This document shows, one piece after another, positions 35,788 to 44,583 of a stretch of 64,000 bases of DNA (positions within the stretch are counted from its first letter, which is position 1; each line of letters opens with the position of its first letter). Source of the DNA: Gammaproteobacteria bacterium (GTDB lineage: Bacteria > Pseudomonadota > Gammaproteobacteria > GRL18); contig JADGDG010000001.1 in assembly GCA_016744995.1 (NCBI GenBank), positions 164,011 to 228,010 of the forward strand, written 5' to 3'. Made by a program: the position numbers and the translations under genes. Under the pieces are notes generated by a model. That model searched no databases. It saw nothing but the letters and a program-made list of their open reading frames with translations, and was not told the DNA's origin.

Positions 35788-36870
35788 TTAACTTTCCTCT
35801 TCTTGAAAAGGAGGGTTGAGGGGATGAGTATCATGCGTCCCTTGCCCCACCCTATAGAGCAAGTCCAATAAATCTTCAAATTCAGGATATCGAGCACAAA
35901 CAGTAAACAGGTAGTCTAGTGTCTGAGGAATGTCATTAAGGTAATTAGCCTTACCATCCCTATAATTTAAGCGACAAAAGATGCCCACCACTTTAAGCTG
36001 TCTCTGAATACCCATCAAATCAAACCAGCGAATAAATTGTTCTCTATCATCCTGCTCTAATAAATTTTCTCTAAGCAGCATCTGCCGGTATTGTTCAACC
36101 CAGGCATAGATCTGTTGTTCCGGCCAGGCAATATAACTGTCCCTGAGCAAAGAGACCAGATCATAAGTTACAGGGCCTACAACTGCATCCTGAAAATCAA
36201 TCACCCCTGGATTATGTGCCTCATAGAACATAAGATTTCGGGAATGGTAATCTCGATGGACAAAAAACTGTGGTTGTTTTTCAGCAGAAGATATTAAATG
36301 CAACATTGCCTGATCCAGAATTCTCTGATCATCTGCATTTAAAATATATTGACAATGCACTTTAACATACCACTCAGGCAGGAGCATCATCTCAGTTTTA
36401 AGACGCTCAGCATCATACTCAGGCAGTTCAATTTTCTGATCTTTGATCATTGACTGCATGCCTGACTGCATACTAAGCAGAGCACTCATAGCATCTGAAT
36501 AAAGTTTACCGGCTTGCTTGATTCCAGCCTCTGAAGAACTATCCAGTATTGATAAATAGGCATCACTGCCTAGATCTGACATCAGAATAAAGCCCAGAGA
36601 TTCATTGATGGCATATAAGTGAGGCACATTCACCCCGGTGTTTTCTATGCTGGAAGCAATTTTAATAAAAGGACCGATGTCTTCTTTATCTGGTGGTGCA
36701 TCCATAATAATAAAGGACTGACCAGCAGCTTGCTTAAAGGCAGCCTGTTTAAAAAAAACTCGAAAATAACGCCTGAAACTGGCATCGTTGGAAGCGGGGT
36801 TAAAACTATGAATATCAGCCTGAAGTTCGGTTTCAAGCCAATGTTTGATTTGTTCTATACGTTGAGGCAT
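35788..36870 (-). CDS. amgK: N-acetylmuramate/N-acetylglucosamine kinase
   Basis: A 360-residue aminoglycoside-phosphotransferase-fold kinase with the catalytic loop HRDYHSRNLMF (about 203-213) and the metal motif VIDFQDAVVGP. AmgK phosphorylates MurNAc at the anomeric position to feed MurU. The C-terminal tail HPLNPPFQEEES is encoded by a repeat-like element (35792-35827) whose partner lies upstream of the gene, so the tail was probably added by repeat insertion at the 3' end. The operon continues amgK, murU, GCS2 ligase, aspartoacylase. Confidence 0.92.
   Translation of the reverse strand: MPQRIEQIKHWLETELQADIHSFNPASNDASFRRYFRVFFKQAAFKQAAGQSFIIMDAPPDKEDIGPFIKIASSIENTGVNVPHLYAINESLGFILMSDLGSDAYLSILDSSSEAGIKQAGKLYSDAMSALLSMQSGMQSMIKDQKIELPEYDAERLKTEMMLLPEWYVKVHCQYILNADDQRILDQAMLHLISSAEKQPQFFVHRDYHSRNLMFYEAHNPGVIDFQDAVVGPVTYDLVSLLRDSYIAWPEQQIYAWVEQYRQMLLRENLLEQDDREQFIRWFDLMGIQRQLKVVGIFCRLNYRDGKANYLNDIPQTLDYLFTVCARYPEFEDLLDLLYRVGQGTHDTHPLNPPFQEEES
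35792..35827. repeat. Short dispersed repeat, copy 1 (inside the amgK 3' end)
   Basis: On the plus strand it ends GGAGGGTTGAGGGGATGA and begins with a small hairpin around TTCTTGAAAAG. The related copy at 36956-37015 ends AGAGGGCTTGAGGGGATCA. Here it is translated, on the minus strand, as the last residues of AmgK. Confidence 0.5.
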
Positions 36871-36955
36871 GTTAGTTTGTAAATTGATCTGTTTTTATAT
36901 CTGTACGTTATACCACAACCATAGAGACATATAAACAGACCAACCAACAAGCTTT

Positions 36956-37015
36956 TGACTCCCCCAGCTTCACCTCAAGAGACTTCTTTGAGAGGAAGAG
37001 GGCTTGAGGGGATCA
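36956..37015. repeat. Short dispersed repeat, copy 2 (between the porin and amgK)
   Basis: The right arm AGAGGGCTTGAGGGGATCA matches copy 1 at 35809-35827 with few changes. The left arm TGACTCCCCCAGC is roughly its inverted counterpart, so the unit is an imperfect inverted repeat, and CCTCAAG/CTTGAGG inside it can pair. It follows the porin stop codon and might also end that transcript. Confidence 0.5.
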
Positions 37016-37025
37016 AATCAACAGT

Positions 37026-38306
37026 TTAAAACTCATAAGAAAGTTTGAGCTGTAACAAATCTTCATTTTCAAACTCGTCACCTGCTGCACGTCGAGCACT
37101 CTTAACTTCACTATAGCCAGTAGCATGACGCCATTCTGCCGCCAGAGTGGTATTCTCTAAAATACCGACTGAAATGCTTGCCAGCCACGCTTTTTCATAA
37201 AAATCTGTGGTATCAACATCAAAGTACATATCTTTGGTTTTTTGATAACCTAAAGCCACTACTGCCTCTTTGCCAGCCAGTTCAAAGTTGTACGCCCCTT
37301 CAATATTCCAGGCTTGAGGTTTCAGCTTATCACCATTAACACTGCTGATTTCACTTGCTTCAAAATCATCCAGAGCAGTGATGTATTCACCAATCAAATT
37401 AAATTGACCAAATGTAGCAATGGCATGCAGACTCATACCACCAACATAATCATCTAAACAGCCGTCTCCAGCACAAAGACCATTACCATCAACCGCATCC
37501 TGCAGAGTATCAGAGGTACCAATATTATTGATATAACCCATACCAACGTCCAGACCAAAACTGTCATTTTCCATGGCATAACCAAAGTTCAGGCCATAGT
37601 TATCAATTTTGTTATTATCAATACTGCTGTAGCTGCCCTTTGCTTCATCTGCATCACCATTAAAGATATAAGCAGAACCGTAGAAGCCAGCATCCAATTC
37701 AAAACCAACCTGCACCACATCTTCACGGGTTTCAGCCAGAGTCAGAGTCGCAGGATCAGAGATCATATTACTTTCAAAGTTACCAAATGGCACATATAAG
37801 CGACCTGCAGAGGCATAAAAAGGAGTCACTTCTGAATTAGCAATAGTGATAAAAGCTTCATCAACATTCAAATTATCATCATCAGCATCTTCATAGAGGA
37901 ATAACACATTACCAGTAACCCAATCACCTGCAGAGGCTTCAATACCTAATTCAAAAGTGTCAAGAACGATATCACTCTCTGTTTCACCAGACCATCCGGT
38001 ACTATCAGTATTGTTTGCAACCACTTCAATCACACCACCAATGGATATTGAGTCAGCCACCTGATGAGCAACTGATCTGGCATCTTTATCTTTATTCCTG
38101 TTGGCTTGCTGGTGTTGAATTTGCGTTGATACTTCTTCCTGCTTTCTCAGAGAAGCGTCCTGAGCATCCAGTTTATTCTGCATCGCCTGCATCTGCTGCT
38201 GCATAGCTTGCAGCTGAGCTTTTAGCTCAGACATATCATCTGCTAAGACTGGTTGTGAAAGAATTCCTGCACACACAAGTGCGAGTGTTATTGGTTTTAG
38301 TTTCAT
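37026..38306 (-). CDS. Outer-membrane porin, LbtU family
   Basis: About 426 residues. A signal peptide (to VLA) precedes a trimerising coiled coil rich in Gln/Met (about 25-70), then a beta-barrel with alternating strands and a terminal Phe (LKLSYEF), the outer-membrane assembly signal. It resembles the LbtU siderophore porin of Legionella. I start at the ATG at 38306 rather than an upstream TTG. A Fur-box-like sequence 36 nt upstream supports a role in iron uptake, though family members with other substrates exist. Confidence 0.82.
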   Translation of the reverse strand: MKLKPITLALVCAGILSQPVLADDMSELKAQLQAMQQQMQAMQNKLDAQDASLRKQEEVSTQIQHQQANRNKDKDARSVAHQVADSISIGGVIEVVANNTDSTGWSGETESDIVLDTFELGIEASAGDWVTGNVLFLYEDADDDNLNVDEAFITIANSEVTPFYASAGRLYVPFGNFESNMISDPATLTLAETREDVVQVGFELDAGFYGSAYIFNGDADEAKGSYSSIDNNKIDNYGLNFGYAMENDSFGLDVGMGYINNIGTSDTLQDAVDGNGLCAGDGCLDDYVGGMSLHAIATFGQFNLIGEYITALDDFEASEISSVNGDKLKPQAWNIEGAYNFELAGKEAVVALGYQKTKDMYFDVDTTDFYEKAWLASISVGILENTTLAAEWRHATGYSEVKSARRAAGDEFENEDLLQLKLSYEF

Positions 38307-38341
38307 TACATTATCCCATAAATATATCAATAAGAATCAAG

Positions 38342-38360
38342 TATAATGATAATGGTTCGT
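38342..38360 (-). promoter_or_regulatory. Candidate Fur box upstream of the LbtU-type porin
   Basis: TATAATGATAATGGTTCGT matches the first 12 bases of the classical GATAATGATAATCATTATC site at 11 positions, with a poorer second half. It lies 36 nt before the porin start codon, where a repressor would block transcription. Confidence 0.5.
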
Positions 38361-38554
38361 ATTTACAAGAATAAATATAATAATGCTTTAATATATTATA
38401 GTGGAAAGGGGTGGATTCAAATGGCATTGAGTTGTTTTCATTTAAAACTTCAAAGTATTATGCCATTTGACTCCACCTCAAGTATACCTGCAGAGTATGC
38501 CTGTATTTGATCAGGAAACTGTAAACAGAAGCAGAGTTATTTGTTCAGATCCCA

Positions 38555-38944
38555 TTAGCCTTTTATAACCGCCATAATACGCTCAAAAATCACCCGGACT
38601 TCATCAGCCATTTCCTCCATCTCAGGCTTATTGACCACAGTAAACATCGCGGCGGGATCAACAATAGCAACCGTTGTGCTACCGCCATCCTCCTCTCGAA
38701 TAACCACATTACAGGGAAGCAGCAGACCCAAATCAGGCTCTGCCTGCAAAGCTTTGTTTGCCAGAACAGGATTACAGGCACCTAGAATTTTATAGGGCTT
38801 GCGATCTACATCAATTTTGTTCTTTAATACTGCTTTTACATCAATTTCTGTCAGCACACCAAAACCTTCTGCTTTAAGTGCCGCAATTGCTTTTTGTTCT
38901 GCCTCTTCAACGCCACAATCGACTGTTACATGTATACCGTACAT
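38555..38944 (-). CDS. DUF302 family protein
   Basis: A 129-residue cytoplasmic protein of the DUF302 family, with the typical core KILGACNPVLANKAL followed by GLLLPCNVVIRE. The two conserved cysteines (in GACNP and LPCNV) are present. The function of the family is unknown; members are common in sulfur-metabolising bacteria. A strong AGGAGAG site lies just before the ATG. It stands alone. Confidence 0.9.
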   Translation of the reverse strand: MYGIHVTVDCGVEEAEQKAIAALKAEGFGVLTEIDVKAVLKNKIDVDRKPYKILGACNPVLANKALQAEPDLGLLLPCNVVIREEDGGSTTVAIVDPAAMFTVVNKPEMEEMADEVRVIFERIMAVIKG

Positions 38945-39050
38945 TTCTCTCTCCTGTTAGTGTAAGCTATTAATCTAACTTAATATGCCTTTACAACAAC
39001 AAAAAATCAAGTGGCGATAGTCATTCAAAATAGAATATTAATGAGGTACA

Positions 39051-39392
39051 TTAATGAGGTAATAGTTGAGCTGCATCTTGCTGATTAAAGAAATGTCCCA
39101 TGACAACATAGCCTTTTTCAACCGTATCTTTTAATTTACATTCACTATTATCTATATTGCACAAAAGCCACTTACTGGGCAGTGAATCCACTCGATGTGT
39201 AGGAGCAATTGTGCCGTCTTTTTCACAGGAAAGATGAGTTTCACCGCTTAAGCTGTGGCGAAAAGCCGGAAGTATACCCATAAATCGTTTATAGATTCTG
39301 GACTTATTAGCACAAACTTCAATCGTTTTATGCCCATTCTCATGATGCTTATTGGATGCCTTTGATGAAATAGCTTCTTTAGTAAAGCTCAT
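39051..39392 (-). CDS. Hypothetical Cys-containing small protein
   Basis: A 113-residue protein I do not recognise. It is basic near its N-terminus and has four cysteines spread over the length (in EVCAN, LSCEK, LLCNI and SECKL), which could bind a metal or form disulfides; no signal peptide or membrane helix is visible. GAGGAT lies 6 nt before the ATG, so it is probably translated. The stop codon falls in a short tandem repeat of ATTAATGAGGTA. It is divergent from ycgN, and a palindrome at 39475-39490 lies between them. Confidence 0.6.
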   Translation of the reverse strand: MSFTKEAISSKASNKHHENGHKTIEVCANKSRIYKRFMGILPAFRHSLSGETHLSCEKDGTIAPTHRVDSLPSKWLLCNIDNSECKLKDTVEKGYVVMGHFFNQQDAAQLLPH

Positions 39393-39474
39393 AAAATATC
39401 CTCATCACTGTCGATTATTTTTATAAAATGTATATCAGTTCTACTAACTATAGCGTATATATGAGAAAAAAAAT

Positions 39475-39490
39475 TAACTTTGCAAAGTTA
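39475..39490. promoter_or_regulatory. Perfect 16-bp palindrome in a divergent intergenic region
   Basis: TAACTTTGCAAAGTTA is perfectly self-complementary and lies 83 bp from the small unknown gene and 144 bp from ycgN. Size and position suit a dimeric repressor site controlling one or both. No T-run follows, so a terminator is unlikely. Confidence 0.4.
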
Positions 39491-39633
39491 GAGCAATTTA
39501 TTTAAATAAATAATAAGAAATAGGGTATAATTCATTGAAAAAACAACAATTTCATATGAACATTCTTTTTATTTTATGAATATGAATGTCCAAGTCATAT
39601 TTAACAGCCATGAGCACTTAACATTTAAAATGT

Positions 39634-40065
39634 ATGTCAAACTTCTGGGAAAATAAAACTCTGAGTGAATTAACTCAAACTGAGTGGGAACAGCTTTGTG
39701 ACGGCTGTGCAAAATGCTGCCTACACAAAGTTGAGGACGAAGATACGGGCATCGTTTACGGCACTAATGTAGTTTGCCAATACCTTGATATAGAAAAAAG
39801 CCAATGCGGCCACTACTCTGAACGCAGCATTCTAATTCCCGAATGTGTCACACTCAACAGTAACAATCTTGAGCAAGTGTATTTTATGCCTGTGACCTGC
39901 AGCTACCGCCTGCTGGCCGAAGGTAAACCATTACCCGATTGGCACCCGCTCATAAGCCACAATAAAGAATCCGTCCATGAATCTGGAAATTCCGTTCGCG
40001 ATAAGGTTGTTTCTGAATCAGACAGCGATGATCTAATGCATCATCTGACAGGTGAATGGGAATAA
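39634..40065 (+). CDS. ycgN: YcgN family cysteine cluster protein (UPF0260)
   Basis: A 143-residue protein closely following E. coli YcgN: TEWEQLCDGCAKCCLHK near the start, VVCQYLD, CGHYSER, a central PECVTL and MPVTCSYRLLAEGKPLPDWHPL. The conserved cysteines suggest an iron-sulfur or zinc centre; the biochemical role is unknown. It runs convergent to the polysaccharide genes that start at 40173. Confidence 0.94.
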   Translation: MSNFWENKTLSELTQTEWEQLCDGCAKCCLHKVEDEDTGIVYGTNVVCQYLDIEKSQCGHYSERSILIPECVTLNSNNLEQVYFMPVTCSYRLLAEGKPLPDWHPLISHNKESVHESGNSVRDKVVSESDSDDLMHHLTGEWE

Positions 40066-40172
40066 TTCGGGAGCATGGCGCCTCAGCCATGTATTTATTT
40101 AAGCTTTTGAATAGAACTCAAACCAAACAACCAGAGAGGTATTGTTTTATTATTTCTGAATTCAGAAATAAT

Positions 40173-42098
40173 TTACGACTTCAAACTCACTACATTACTC
40201 TCTTTCTTCTTCAGCTCACACCAAAGCAAATCCACCGGTTGATCCTTATCCGGCAAATAACCGGTTTCACTTTCCAGTAAGATTTCACGAATCCTGGCGA
40301 CATTAAAATCATTGCAGGCTTCATCCAACAGAGCCATTTTTTCATCAATAACAGACAAAGGCAGCATTTTTTCTTCAGCCCGCATAATACGAGGATGCTG
40401 TGTACCTGTAACATTGTCGCCAATTAACAACTCTTCATAGAGTTTTTCACCATGTCTCAAACCAGAGTAGGATATTTCAATACCATCTTCTTCACTTATA
40501 TCATCCTTCACTTCAAAACCGGACAAACGTATCATTTTTTTTGCTAAATCGGCAATTTTTACAGGCTCTCCCATATCAAGCACAAAAACATCCCCCCCTT
40601 TGCCTAACGAGCCTGCTTGCAGTACTAGCTGTACAGCTTCAGGTATGGTCATAAAATAACGAATAATATCAGGATGAGTCACTGTCACCGGGCCGCCATT
40701 TTTAATTTGTTTTTTAAATAATGGCACGACAGAGCCTGATGAACCTAAAACATTACCAAAACGAACCATACAGAAACGAGTAACAGGTTCTTTTTCAAAC
40801 TTCCTGTTTTTTTCTGATAATGCCTGCAATACCATTTCAGAAAAACGCTTTGTGGTCCCCATCACATTAGTTGGCCTGACAGCTTTATCCGTTGAAATCA
40901 ATACAAAAGTAGAGACGCCTGCACTTTGTGCTGCTTCAGCCGCATATCGAGTACCAAAAATATTATTTCGGATCCCTTCAATAATATTTTCTTCTACAAT
41001 GGGTACATGTTTATAAGCCGCCGCATGATAAACCGTATTAACACCATAAACAGTAAAAATACCCTGCATCCGCTTTTTATCCTGCACTGAGCCTAACAAT
41101 GCAGTAAGTTTAATATCAGCAGGAATAACTTTCAAAAGTTCCTGCTCCAGAGAATAAAGAGCAAATTCAGAGATTTCAAATAAAATAATTTGTTTGGGTG
41201 AATGCTTAATAATCTGCCTGCATAATTCCGAGCCGATTGAGCCACCCGCACCTGTTACCAGAACTACCTGATCCTCGATACACTGTTCAAATAGAGCCTC
41301 ATCTGGGGTAATAGAGTCTCTACCGAGCAAATCTTCAATCTCTATCTCTCGAAGTTCCTCAACATTAACTTTGCCATTAACAATATTATCTAAGGAGGGG
41401 ATTGTTTTAACCAGTACAGATTCATCTTCTAACTGACTAATTATTTCCTTTTTCCTTCGCGCAGAAACCGACGGCAAAGCAATCAAAACCTGTTCAATAT
41501 TATGTTTTTGAACTAATTCATGTAGATGATGTGGCCTATAGACTTTAACTCCATTAATCGTTCGTCCTTTAATATTTCGGTCATCATCCAATAAAGCCAC
41601 CACACAATAACCCGCGCTACGTTTTATGGATTTAAGCAGTTGCATGCCCGCATCTCCCGCACCATAAATGATAATTTTTTTAGAATTTTTATTGGAGGGA
41701 GACTGATAATAAAACCATATCGCGAAACGAGACCCTCCAACAAAAAACATAGCAATTCCCCAATAAATAAAAGGAACTGAACGAGGTATTTCTGCACGTG
41801 AAAAAACAATCATAGCCCCGAGAAAAACTGCTGAAATGGTCACACCACGAATAACTGCTGTTATTGCCTCCTCCCCCATATAACGAATAACAGCACGATA
41901 CAGGCCCAGATTTAAAAAAATTATCATACTGCAAACGACTGTTACACCATAGACAGCCAAATCACGCATGGTCATTGTAAAATCAAAATGACCATAACGA
42001 ATAATAGTTGCAAGCCAAATTGCACCTGGAATCCAGATTAGATCAGCAAAAACCATTATTGCTTTTTTAAATATTAAAGGTAATTGTTCTATTTTCAT
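40173..42098 (-). CDS. Membrane-anchored UDP-GlcNAc 4,6-dehydratase (FlaA1/PglF/WbpM type)
   Basis: A 641-residue nucleotide-sugar dehydratase. Four membrane helices (about 10-130) and a Rossmann-like domain precede the catalytic SDR domain, with NAD motif GAGGSIGSE (about 280-288) and catalytic segment STDKAVRPTNVMG (about 398-410). The reaction makes UDP-4-keto-6-deoxy-GlcNAc, first step to bacillosamine or related sugars. It is the last gene of a unit that also holds the aminotransferase, acetyltransferase and phosphosugar transferase expected for that pathway. Confidence 0.92.
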   Translation of the reverse strand: MKIEQLPLIFKKAIMVFADLIWIPGAIWLATIIRYGHFDFTMTMRDLAVYGVTVVCSMIIFLNLGLYRAVIRYMGEEAITAVIRGVTISAVFLGAMIVFSRAEIPRSVPFIYWGIAMFFVGGSRFAIWFYYQSPSNKNSKKIIIYGAGDAGMQLLKSIKRSAGYCVVALLDDDRNIKGRTINGVKVYRPHHLHELVQKHNIEQVLIALPSVSARRKKEIISQLEDESVLVKTIPSLDNIVNGKVNVEELREIEIEDLLGRDSITPDEALFEQCIEDQVVLVTGAGGSIGSELCRQIIKHSPKQIILFEISEFALYSLEQELLKVIPADIKLTALLGSVQDKKRMQGIFTVYGVNTVYHAAAYKHVPIVEENIIEGIRNNIFGTRYAAEAAQSAGVSTFVLISTDKAVRPTNVMGTTKRFSEMVLQALSEKNRKFEKEPVTRFCMVRFGNVLGSSGSVVPLFKKQIKNGGPVTVTHPDIIRYFMTIPEAVQLVLQAGSLGKGGDVFVLDMGEPVKIADLAKKMIRLSGFEVKDDISEEDGIEISYSGLRHGEKLYEELLIGDNVTGTQHPRIMRAEEKMLPLSVIDEKMALLDEACNDFNVARIREILLESETGYLPDKDQPVDLLWCELKKKESNVVSLKS

Positions 42099-42127
42099 TT
42101 TCGATATTTACGAATAAAAGGGTTAAT

Positions 42128-43303
42128 CTAAGAAACGGCTTTGTTAAGAGCATCCGTGACTATTGCTATGGTCATATCAATATGCCTTTCTTCCATTGTT
42201 GGATGAACCAATAAAACAAGACTACAATCCGTTAAGCTATGAGCCACAGGTAAAGTTTTTTGCTGAATAAAACCTTCTTTAGAAAAAGCCTTTTCCAGAT
42301 AGACTTCTGAGCAAGTGCCTGTATAACAAGGAACGCCCTTCCGATAAATCTCACTCATTATTTTATCTCTATCCCAACCTTTACTCAGTTTATTCAAGTC
42401 AAGCAAAAGATAGTATTTATAATAAGCATGCTTTATATAATCAGGTGTTTGAGGAATAGTAACACAATCGATAGCTTGAAAAGCCAGATTTAATGTATCA
42501 GCATATGTTTGACGCTTGTTCAGCCAGCCAGGTAATTTTTTTAATTGAATTCGACCAATAGCAGCCTGCATTTCTGTTAGGCGCAAATTGGTACCGAATG
42601 ATTCATGCAGCCAGCGAAATCCCGGAGGGTGTTGCTTTTTATAGACAGTATCCCAGGATTTCCCATGATCTTTATAGGCCCATGCTTTTTTCCATAGTGA
42701 CTCATTATTAACTGTCAGCATTCCTCCTTCACCTCCTGTGGTCATGATCTTATCCTGACAAAATGAAAATGCACCAAAATCACCAAAAGAACCTACTCGA
42801 CGACCTTTATAAACTGCCCCATGCGCCTGGGCACAATCTTCAATAACAAATAAGCCATTTTGATGTGCTAAGTCAACGATTCCTTCCATCTCACACGGCC
42901 ATCCTGCAAGATGAACGCAGATAATAGCCCGAGTTTGAGGGCTTAGAACAGCAGAAATAGTTTCAACAGTAATATTTTGCGAAAGTGGGTCAACATCAGC
43001 AAAAACTGGAATTGCCCCAACAGCCACAATACAACTCACTGAAGCGATAAAAGTTCTTGAAGTAACAACAACTTCGTCACCGGGCCCAACATCAATTGCC
43101 TTCAAGGCCAGTTCCAGTGCAACAGTACCATTTGCTAAAGCAATGGCATAGGAAGTACCACAAAAATGTGCGAACTCATCTTCAAATGCACGTCCCTCTT
43201 TTCCAGTCCAATAGTTCACTTTATTAGACAATAACACTTCAGAGACAGCATCTGCTTCTTCTTCCGTAAAACTGGGCCAGGGGGGGAATTTTGTCTCTAA
43301 CAT
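42128..43303 (-). CDS. DegT/DnrJ/EryC1/StrS sugar aminotransferase (PglE-like)
   Basis: A 391-residue PLP enzyme. K185 in CQDKIMTTGGEGGM is the Schiff-base lysine, and EDCAQAHG (155-162) contacts the cofactor. In context it should aminate the 4-keto sugar made by the dehydratase encoded next to it, giving UDP-4-amino-4,6-dideoxy-GlcNAc. It is followed 29 nt later by the dehydratase gene and preceded by the acetyltransferase gene. Confidence 0.92.
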   Translation of the reverse strand: MLETKFPPWPSFTEEEADAVSEVLLSNKVNYWTGKEGRAFEDEFAHFCGTSYAIALANGTVALELALKAIDVGPGDEVVVTSRTFIASVSCIVAVGAIPVFADVDPLSQNITVETISAVLSPQTRAIICVHLAGWPCEMEGIVDLAHQNGLFVIEDCAQAHGAVYKGRRVGSFGDFGAFSFCQDKIMTTGGEGGMLTVNNESLWKKAWAYKDHGKSWDTVYKKQHPPGFRWLHESFGTNLRLTEMQAAIGRIQLKKLPGWLNKRQTYADTLNLAFQAIDCVTIPQTPDYIKHAYYKYYLLLDLNKLSKGWDRDKIMSEIYRKGVPCYTGTCSEVYLEKAFSKEGFIQQKTLPVAHSLTDCSLVLLVHPTMEERHIDMTIAIVTDALNKAVS

Positions 43304-43347
43304 AAATAGTCTTTTAGTGTAAATTTATTGATGATGGCACAGGTGAT

Positions 43348-43971
43348 TTATGAGCATATTTTTGCCGGAACACCCACAGCAACAATGTTATCAGGCAAGT
43401 CATCCACAACTGCAGCACCAACTCCAACAATAGTATTCGACCCGATATGAATACCCTGCTTTACAGAAACACCGATACCAATCCAACAACATAAACCCAG
43501 AGTCACATTTCCACCCAGTTTACCACCGGGAGATAAATGCACCCCATCAGAAAGCATACAGTCATGTTCAACCTGAGCAGACGTATTAATAATATTAGCG
43601 AGACCCAGAGAAGCATCAGCATTAATAACAGCATTTGGAAAAACAACTGTTCCAGCTCCAATATGTGCTGATTCACTAATAACTGCACTTGGATCGATAA
43701 TGTTCACTAAATTCAGGCACATTTTATTAATACGCTTTACCCACATTAATCGAGCCTGATTGTCACCAATTGCAACAACAACATCAATATTCTTTGATTT
43801 TATTTTATTAAGAGATTCAAGACGACCAATCACTGGAAAATTTAAAACCCTATCCAGCTCTGGAAACCTGTCGTCAAGGAAGGAAATATTACTCCATTGT
43901 TGTCTTCTGCATGCAACATCGGCCACAACTTTTCCATGGCCACCAGCACCAATAATGATTAAATCAGTCAT
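43348..43971 (-). CDS. Sugar O/N-acyltransferase, PglD/NeuD family
   Basis: About 207 residues. An N-terminal Rossmann-like domain (LIIIGAGGHGKVVADV) is followed by a left-handed beta-helix of hexapeptide repeats (about 90-200). PglD acetylates the 4-amino group to complete UDP-di-N-acetylbacillosamine, and the linked PglC/E/F-like genes support this. I start at the ATG at 43971, which matches the family N-terminus and overlaps the sugar-transferase gene by 8 nt; an ATG at 44007 would add 12 residues. Confidence 0.9.
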   Translation of the reverse strand: MTDLIIIGAGGHGKVVADVACRRQQWSNISFLDDRFPELDRVLNFPVIGRLESLNKIKSKNIDVVVAIGDNQARLMWVKRINKMCLNLVNIIDPSAVISESAHIGAGTVVFPNAVINADASLGLANIINTSAQVEHDCMLSDGVHLSPGGKLGGNVTLGLCCWIGIGVSVKQGIHIGSNTIVGVGAAVVDDLPDNIVAVGVPAKICS

Positions 43972-44578
43972 TTCTTTTATTGCCTGTAAACTTTTCCATT
44001 GTAACATGTTCTTGCTGACTGATATCTGAACGTTTTATAACTTTATAAAAGGTTAAAAATAAAATTTTCATATCCAATAAAAAGGAATGATTTTCAACAT
44101 ACCAGACATCCAGTTTAAATTTATCTTCCCAGCTTATTGCATTTCGCCCATTAACTTGTGCCCAGCCTGTTATCCCAGGCTTCACATTATGCCTTTTCTG
44201 CTGAGTTTCATTATAAAGCGGGAGATATTCCATTAATAATGGACGAGGGCCCACCAAACTCATATTACCAATCAAAACATTCCATAATCCCGGTAACTCA
44301 TCCAGACTGGATTTTCGTAAAAAAGAGCCTAATGGAGTCATCCGCTGTTCATCAGGTAATGCTTCACCATTTGAATTACATGCATTTTTCATTGACCTGA
44401 ATTTCACTATAAAAAAAGGTTTTCCATGAAATCCTGGACGCTGCTGGGTAAAAAAAACTGGATGACCAAGTTTAAAAAAAACCAAAACTGATAAAAGCAG
44501 AAGTAGAGGCATAAGGATCAACAGACCGAAGAAAGCAAATAACCGATCAATCACCTGTTTAAAATAGAAATAATACAA
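43964..44578 (-). CDS. Undecaprenyl-phosphate sugar phosphotransferase (PglC type)
   Basis: A 204-residue monotopic phosphoglycosyl transferase. A hydrophobic re-entrant helix (about 10-37) precedes the catalytic core with QQRPGFHGKPF, VKFRSM, SLDELPGLWNVL and SLVGPRP. It would put the phospho-sugar, probably the bacillosamine made by its neighbours, onto undecaprenyl phosphate to start a glycan. Its end overlaps the acyltransferase gene. Confidence 0.93.
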   Translation of the reverse strand: MYYFYFKQVIDRLFAFFGLLILMPLLLLLSVLVFFKLGHPVFFTQQRPGFHGKPFFIVKFRSMKNACNSNGEALPDEQRMTPLGSFLRKSSLDELPGLWNVLIGNMSLVGPRPLLMEYLPLYNETQQKRHNVKPGITGWAQVNGRNAISWEDKFKLDVWYVENHSFLLDMKILFLTFYKVIKRSDISQQEHVTMEKFTGNKRND

Positions 44579-44583
44579 TAATA

